NCBI GenBank assembly: GCA_950295325.1 | Contig: OX485804.1 | Location: forward strand, 67,804,033-67,868,032 | DNA from: Polytrichum commune | Lineage: Eukaryota; Streptophyta; Polytrichopsida; Polytrichales; Polytrichaceae | Reading direction: 5' to 3' | DNA: 64,000 nucleotides | Position numbers and translations under genes: made by a program | The notes under the pieces: model-generated | Told to the model about the DNA's origin: nothing | Database searches by the model: none | Seen by the model: only the letters and a program-made list of their open reading frames with translations | In this document: positions 58,945 through 64,000 of the stretch, in pieces | Numbering within the stretch: position 1 is the first letter of the stretch | How the letters are laid out: each line of letters begins with the position of its first letter

Positions 58945-59667
58945 TAAGGTATGTGGGTGTTATTTGGCTATTTTTCTTGATCGTACACCTATACTTGACT
59001 GGTGTGTGGTGTGGTAAGGATCAGAGAACAAACACTATTAAGGCACATGTTTAAGGGAGATCAGACTACGTCTCCAAAAGTATTAACTACTCCAAACTGA
59101 ATAGTGAATAGAATTGAGAGGACTTACATATCGAGTTAAGGAACCAACAAACATGCACTTGTGATATCCATAACTATTTCAGAGAGGCCCGATTTTTGTT
59201 GATGCTACATTGTAGATTTGCTAATGTAACACAAGTTCCATTGTGTAAATCAAATTGGTAGAAGTTGGAGAACATGAAAAACAAACCAAATAAAACCCTG
59301 AACTCTATGTGACCACTCACCTTATTTAGACACCTATATTTAAGTAGTGTATGACAAGGCTTGTAATTGTCAAAAAAATAGACACCAAAAAGATATTACG
59401 TGCACATTGAGATTGGACTATGTGCTCAAGCATATAGTTACACCACATCCTAGGTTCAATAATTAACACCATTGAGAACATTGGTCTATGTGATCATATA
59501 AAGAGAGAGAATCTTTCCTAAGACCTCTCACAACTTTTACATCTGAACTCCGAATCCAAACTTTGAAATGACAATCGCTATACAACTTGATGAGATCCTT
59601 CCCAATCTGGTCCAACGGCCAAAATTGCTGTGGAGTTGGAAGTTCCCGAAATAGGGCTAGATACCTG
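58945..59667 (+). repeat. dispersed repeat, longest copy (~720 bp)
   Basis: It starts TAAGGTATGTGGGTGTTATT, passes through ACACCAAAAAGATATTACGT and GAGATTGGACTATGTGCTCA, and ends GGAGTTGGAAGTTCCCGAAA followed by TAGGGCTAGATACC. The first ~200 bp overlap in content with the block at 59285-59400, suggesting that two copies are fused or internally duplicated. Confidence 0.55.
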
Positions 59668-61087
59668 ACAATATGGTTTGTCAACTACAACAAAAGGAAA
59701 TGTGCAAAGCTGCTAGTTTCACTGCCTTATAACTCAAATGTGATGCAGTGTGAATCCACAGTCGTTGACTGCAAACTACATGATTTGAAGAGGGGGAAAA
59801 GGGCAAGAATTGTACAATAGCAAAAAGTCAACACAATATTTTTACAGATGCTTCCAATTAGTACTATATTAAAAGGCATCAAAATTAGTAACAGAATATT
59901 GACTTGCTCGAGGACACGCAAAAAAGGATCAGATCGGCCATGTACGTAAAATGCAATCCAGTCACTTCACATGGGTTCTATACGGACAGCATCTGATGCT
60001 TGTGAGTCAAATTCACTCCTGAATCTCAATACTCAGTTTTTATGGCTCAGATGTTGGACAATAAATGTTGGCTCAGATGTATAAATCAAGGCACACAATC
60101 TCTGTGATCTGCTTGCAAAATGTAGCCAAGGGTTTAATATACTCGCGATTGCTGGAATCCATCCAATAAATTGATTACCATAATCTCCCAAGATGAGAGG
60201 CCAAAATCACAATCAGTTTAGATCCACCTTCATTGTCATGATCTCTGAGGCTAATGGCGACAAAACAAATCTTGCGAGATCAGGTCAAGTGTTCTACCGT
60301 TTTCTTTGGGTTGTCGCTTCCCGCAATCTTCTAATCACATCACCTCCTCACTGTTTCGAGGTCACCTTCAACATTATTGCTATACTATAAATATTAAAAG
60401 ATTAAAAAAAACTCCAAAACAGGTGGACTCGTCAACTCTTAAGGCCCATTTCCTGAAAGCATCATGTCATCGGACATGAAGGTTTCTAACAGTTTGATGG
60501 GTATTTCAGCCTTTGCAATTAACCCTACTCGATACATTGTTGTGTAGAGCTTTGCATGGTCCTCCACGAGAAACGAATCGAAGGCTAACACAGATGCAGT
60601 CCCTCTACAGAACTCTATATCTACTCACAATATTTGATTATTTGAGCTGGTCATAGGCCATGAAATTCAGGAGATGGCAAGCATCTGCAGATTGATGTCA
60701 CAAGCTGCCTTTGTGGTACGAATTTGCAGTCTAATAAACTATGATCAATTATGCATGCAAAGTTGGAGTATTTCTAGAGTCTTAGAACCGAGCTTGTGAG
60801 TGAGTGTATGGATAGATAGATAGATAGATACTTCTCATCAAAACTCCTCCACTGTTAAGTAGTGCAGTGAATGTGGTCACTCTTGTGGACCAGGCAACAT
60901 ATATTTAAGTGGTATAGACTGTAGTATCTTTACCACGTCTTTTATTTATAGTATAATTCTTATTTTTAGATTCTGCAATCCCTGATCTTAATAAAAATCG
61001 TATCTTTTCATATTCATTTTTTTTTTAAATTTAATTTCTAATAAAAAATTAATTAGTGCCGAAGTGGTAAATTTTGTATTATTCAGG
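59668..61087. other. gene-free stretch with (GATA)n
   Basis: A (GATA)n tract lies at about 60811-60830. No gene or exon is supported; open frames are short and unconvincing. Confidence 0.5.
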
Positions 61088-61213
61088 TCCATAACAAAGT
61101 TTTGTGGGACTGGGAATATTCTATGGAATATTCTTGGATATTTTCTACATTTGGTCTGAACGTATGCAATATTCCTTGGAATATTTTCATTCCCACGTAA
61201 CTTTGTTCTGGAT
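61088..61213. mobile_element. 126-bp palindromic MITE-like element
   Basis: Left arm TCCATAACAAAGTTTTGTGG with GGGAATATTCTATGGAATAT pairs with the right arm read in reverse (TCCAGAACAAAGTTACGTGG, AAATATTCCAAGGAATAT). The core resembles the palindromes at 43116-43200 and 43322-43430. No coding capacity. Confidence 0.6.
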
Positions 61214-61283
61214 ATGAATATTGTTATGAAGGTACTACTGTAAATATGGTATATATGGTTGAAGGCTTTGTAGTAAAGAATGT

Positions 61284-61593
61284 TGACACCAAAAAGACAT
61301 GAGTTATAAGGAGATTGGCCTACGTCTTTAAAATGTAAAGTTGTAAACGTCATTCTTGTAACAATAGTGAACACAATTGGGAGGGTCTGTCTATGTAAGT
61401 GTTTGAAGAGAGCTTGTTGAAGAGATTGGTATAATTTTGCATGCTCTAAATTGCAGTTATGAAACTTGAATTAACAATTTGTGTGATTGATTTGCAATCA
61501 ATGACTAGACGAGATGATGCCCAAGCCGATCCAATAGTCAGCTTATATGTCTACGGAGTTGGAAGTGTCCACAATAGGATCACATATCTTACA
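61284..61593 (+). repeat. dispersed repeat copy
   Basis: Contains GACACCAAAAAGACATGAG, GAGATTGGCCTACGTCTTTA, TTGGGAGGGTCTGTCTATGT, AAGCCGATCCAATAGTCAGC and GGAGTTGGAAGTGTCCACAA, ending ATCACATATCTTAC, in the same order as at 32131-32497. A further 3' fragment lies at 62580-62662 (AAGCGCCCACAATAAGGCCA). Confidence 0.6.
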
Positions 61594-61794
61594 CCATTTC
61601 ACAACACAAAATTTCACAAAACCTCCAAAGAATGTTAGAAGACAGTAATCGGGTGGAGCAACATGTTCCGATCTCACTTTTAAAGCGTAATAAGACATTC
61701 CACTTTGACTTCTTATAACTTTTGCATCTCAACTCATGTTCTAAACTTGGAAATAATCATCTGAATGGTTCATAATCTTTGAACATATGAGAAA

Positions 61795-61960
61795 ATCCTT
61801 GAGCTGCTCTAGGATATGTGAATGGATGTGACATGGCACTAGCCATCATGTCACATCACAAATCACGTGACACTACCCACCCATCATGTCGCATCACAAA
61901 TCACGCCACATTGCCCCTAACCATCATGTTACATCACAAATCATATGACACCATCACGTC
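61795..61960 (+). repeat. ~50-bp tandem repeat, three units
   Basis: CATCATGTCACATCACAAAT, followed by CACGTGACACTACC or a variant, recurs three times with changes (GTCGCATC and GTTACATC forms). No coding role is apparent. Confidence 0.65.
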
Positions 61961-62662
61961 ATGTTCAGATACTAACACCTATTGACATAATAATTCTTTT
62001 AACTGCAACAATGTTTTGTAAAACTATTTTATTTTATTTTTGGTCAATTGCTCTTGTTGACTACTACTAGCAATCAATTCTAAAAAATATGAAAATTCTA
62101 GAATACAAAAGCATTTGGATTGTTAAATCTCATTGAATACAAGATGTAACAATCCAAAAATTGTTTTGGAATCTTATTTTTATTATTGGCTTTCCTAGAA
62201 GTCAACTACTCTTAGTCGACTACAACAATCAATTTTGAGCAATTAGTTGCTCTAGTCAATTGAAACAATTGACCCGAAGCATTCAACCAACTATCCAACC
62301 ACCAGACCAAAAAACTTTAAAACTAAATATTATTATTATTATTATTAAAAATCTAGACTGTTAAATCTTGTAGCCAACAAGACCTAAGGGTTCAAAAACT
62401 AGAATTTTTCAAAAAACAATCTTTTGCAAACAACTATCATATCAAGTGCAAAGTAGCAACCGACCAAACCATTCACTAGGGGGTTAACTACATCAATTTA
62501 CCCCAAATAAAATGTTAGACTTACCCCCTGCTAACGTGACAGTTTTGGGTCCGGCATCACATCACTATCACAGGATATGCACATGAAATCCCTGGAGCCA
62601 ATCCAACAACAAGAAATGTTTGTGAAGTCAGAAGCGCCCACAATAAGGCCACATACCTTATG

Positions 62663-64000
62663 TGAACCACTTCAAGGCACAAACTATATACAACCTCTTA
62701 AAGTTATAAAGGAAATAATTGAACCCCAAATCATATCAACTTCGTAATGACTCCCTAGTTTAAGGGCACATTCCATGTGTTGATTGTTCCTGCAAAGCAA
62801 AATAGAAGTTGCCAAATGCTTTTGCCAACATCTTGAATCATCTCGATGGTCAAGCACAGTCATGTGGAGTTTTTTGTGGGGGGGGGGGGGTTTGAGAGAG
62901 TAGATTTACCTTGTTGTTAGATTTGCAAGTTGAAATGCGACCATCCTTACACTTGCCCCATTTTCAATGTTGCATGACTAGAATGATTGTGATGTCTTGA
63001 GATACTATGAACATACACATAAAATGACAAATGACAAATTTGGCAAGGTTTCAATGATGAGAATATGGCACTATGAGATTATTAAAAAAAAAATTAAAAA
63101 TGTACATAGTAGAATACGACAATCTTGGATCCACACCGCCAGGTCTATGGAACTTGATAATTTCCCATTCAAATGGGTAAGTCAATGTCCAAGTTTCAAA
63201 AAAGAAAGACAATCGAGTCCTCCTCTTCAAACTTCAACTAAGGTAAGTGCAAACTTACCTATCCCCTAGTGGGTGCCCTAGTATAATCGCACCCACGATT
63301 AGCTTTTGTTTTGCCAACACATGAAATCATGCCCTAAAACCCTATACCAAGCCCTTGCCACATGGTTCGATACACCTTCTCATCCCACCTAGAGTTGCAC
63401 CCTAGAAGATTGCCCACTTGTGAGCCCAAAAGGGTGCCCACATTTAGTCTTAGACCCTTGAAACGTTAGTTGATGCACTTTGAAGTAGCATGTTACTTCA
63501 CAAAAATATAAAAAGAGTGAAATGTTAGTCTTAGAAGTACCATGTTGTAAGAGGCTAGGATGTGAGTTGTTATTGTGTTTTTACCTTCGGAAGGATTTGA
63601 GTGAATGAGGATAGGTAAGGAGAACTTGGATTGAATAGTTAGTGAGTAGGCTAGTACAAATGGATGGAGACAACCAAAGTGACTCAAGAGGCAAGTGCAT
63701 TCGAATTGGGATGAATGGAGGATCACATGGAGCGCACAAGTGGACCACCTCATCATGGCCACTTAATGGGGAAGGCCCAAGGAAGAATGCAAGGTGGAGG
63801 ATAAGCAAATTCTCAAAGCACCAATCAAATCACGAGTTAAGCATCGTGGTTTGAATTAAGTGGTGAGCGACGATTTGGGAAAGTAAGGGGAGAAAGTTAT
63901 GGCGGCGGAAAGCGAAGGAGGCTAAGTTTGGGTTGAAGCATCCCAAGTTTGGTAAAGTGTGGTAGGTAGAAAGCCAAGGCTAGTTAAATGTTCGAATTAG
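62663..64000. other. gene-free right end
   Basis: A G12 run lies at about 62879-62890. Small open frames near 62997-63269 and 63493-63808 show no family resemblance. From 63600 on the sequence is purine-rich on the plus strand and may belong to a repeat that extends past the window. Confidence 0.45.

Overview
This is nuclear DNA of a land plant. It has spliced genes with GT-AG introns, a plastid-type ABC transporter half-gene, a plant-type cinnamoyl-CoA/dihydroflavonol reductase-like gene, a Ty3/gypsy element with the usual plant initiator-tRNA-Met primer site, and a Mutator-like element with a Ulp1 protease gene. The transposon mix and the DUF7869-like gene suggest a non-seed plant (bryophyte, lycophyte or fern), but the lineage is inference only. 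Nothing in the window looks bacterial.

Layout. 1-8.8 kb is gene-poor and holds short direct repeats, a weak COR-like gene fragment, an 820-bp foldback, a CACTA-like non-autonomous element and a repeat-rich stretch of broken open frames. 8811-21885 is one complete 13.1-kb Mutator-like element. It has 43-bp terminal inverted repeats and a perfect 9-bp target duplication. Inside are a damaged SWIM-type MULE transposase gene (+), a six-exon Ulp1/C48 protease gene (-) that is open over 1282 codons, and several tandem arrays. 21.9-24.5 kb is gene-free. 24.5-31.0 kb carries an ABCD2-type ABC transporter gene (+) with about eleven exons; its promoter and first-exon region is tandemly duplicated. 31.8-42.7 kb carries a convergent six-exon NAD(P)-dependent reductase gene (-, 348 aa). 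Its large introns hold a LINE remnant, nested elements, a hAT-like MITE and a dispersed repeat. 43.9-46.5 kb is a broken DUF7869-like gene (-), cut at its 5' side by a decayed Ty3/gypsy retrotransposon (46.5-53.0 kb). 53-64 kb is gene-free DNA with a long miRNA-precursor-like hairpin at 54.0 kb, MITEs and copies of the dispersed repeat.

Only two ordinary host genes look functional: the ABCD2-like transporter and the reductase. The most striking object is the Mutator-like element. Its transposase has two nonsense codons and a frameshift at an A-run, while the Ulp1 gene it carries has no visible lesion across six exons. All exon models come from reading frames, splice signals and remembered family resemblance. 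No database search or computation was run.
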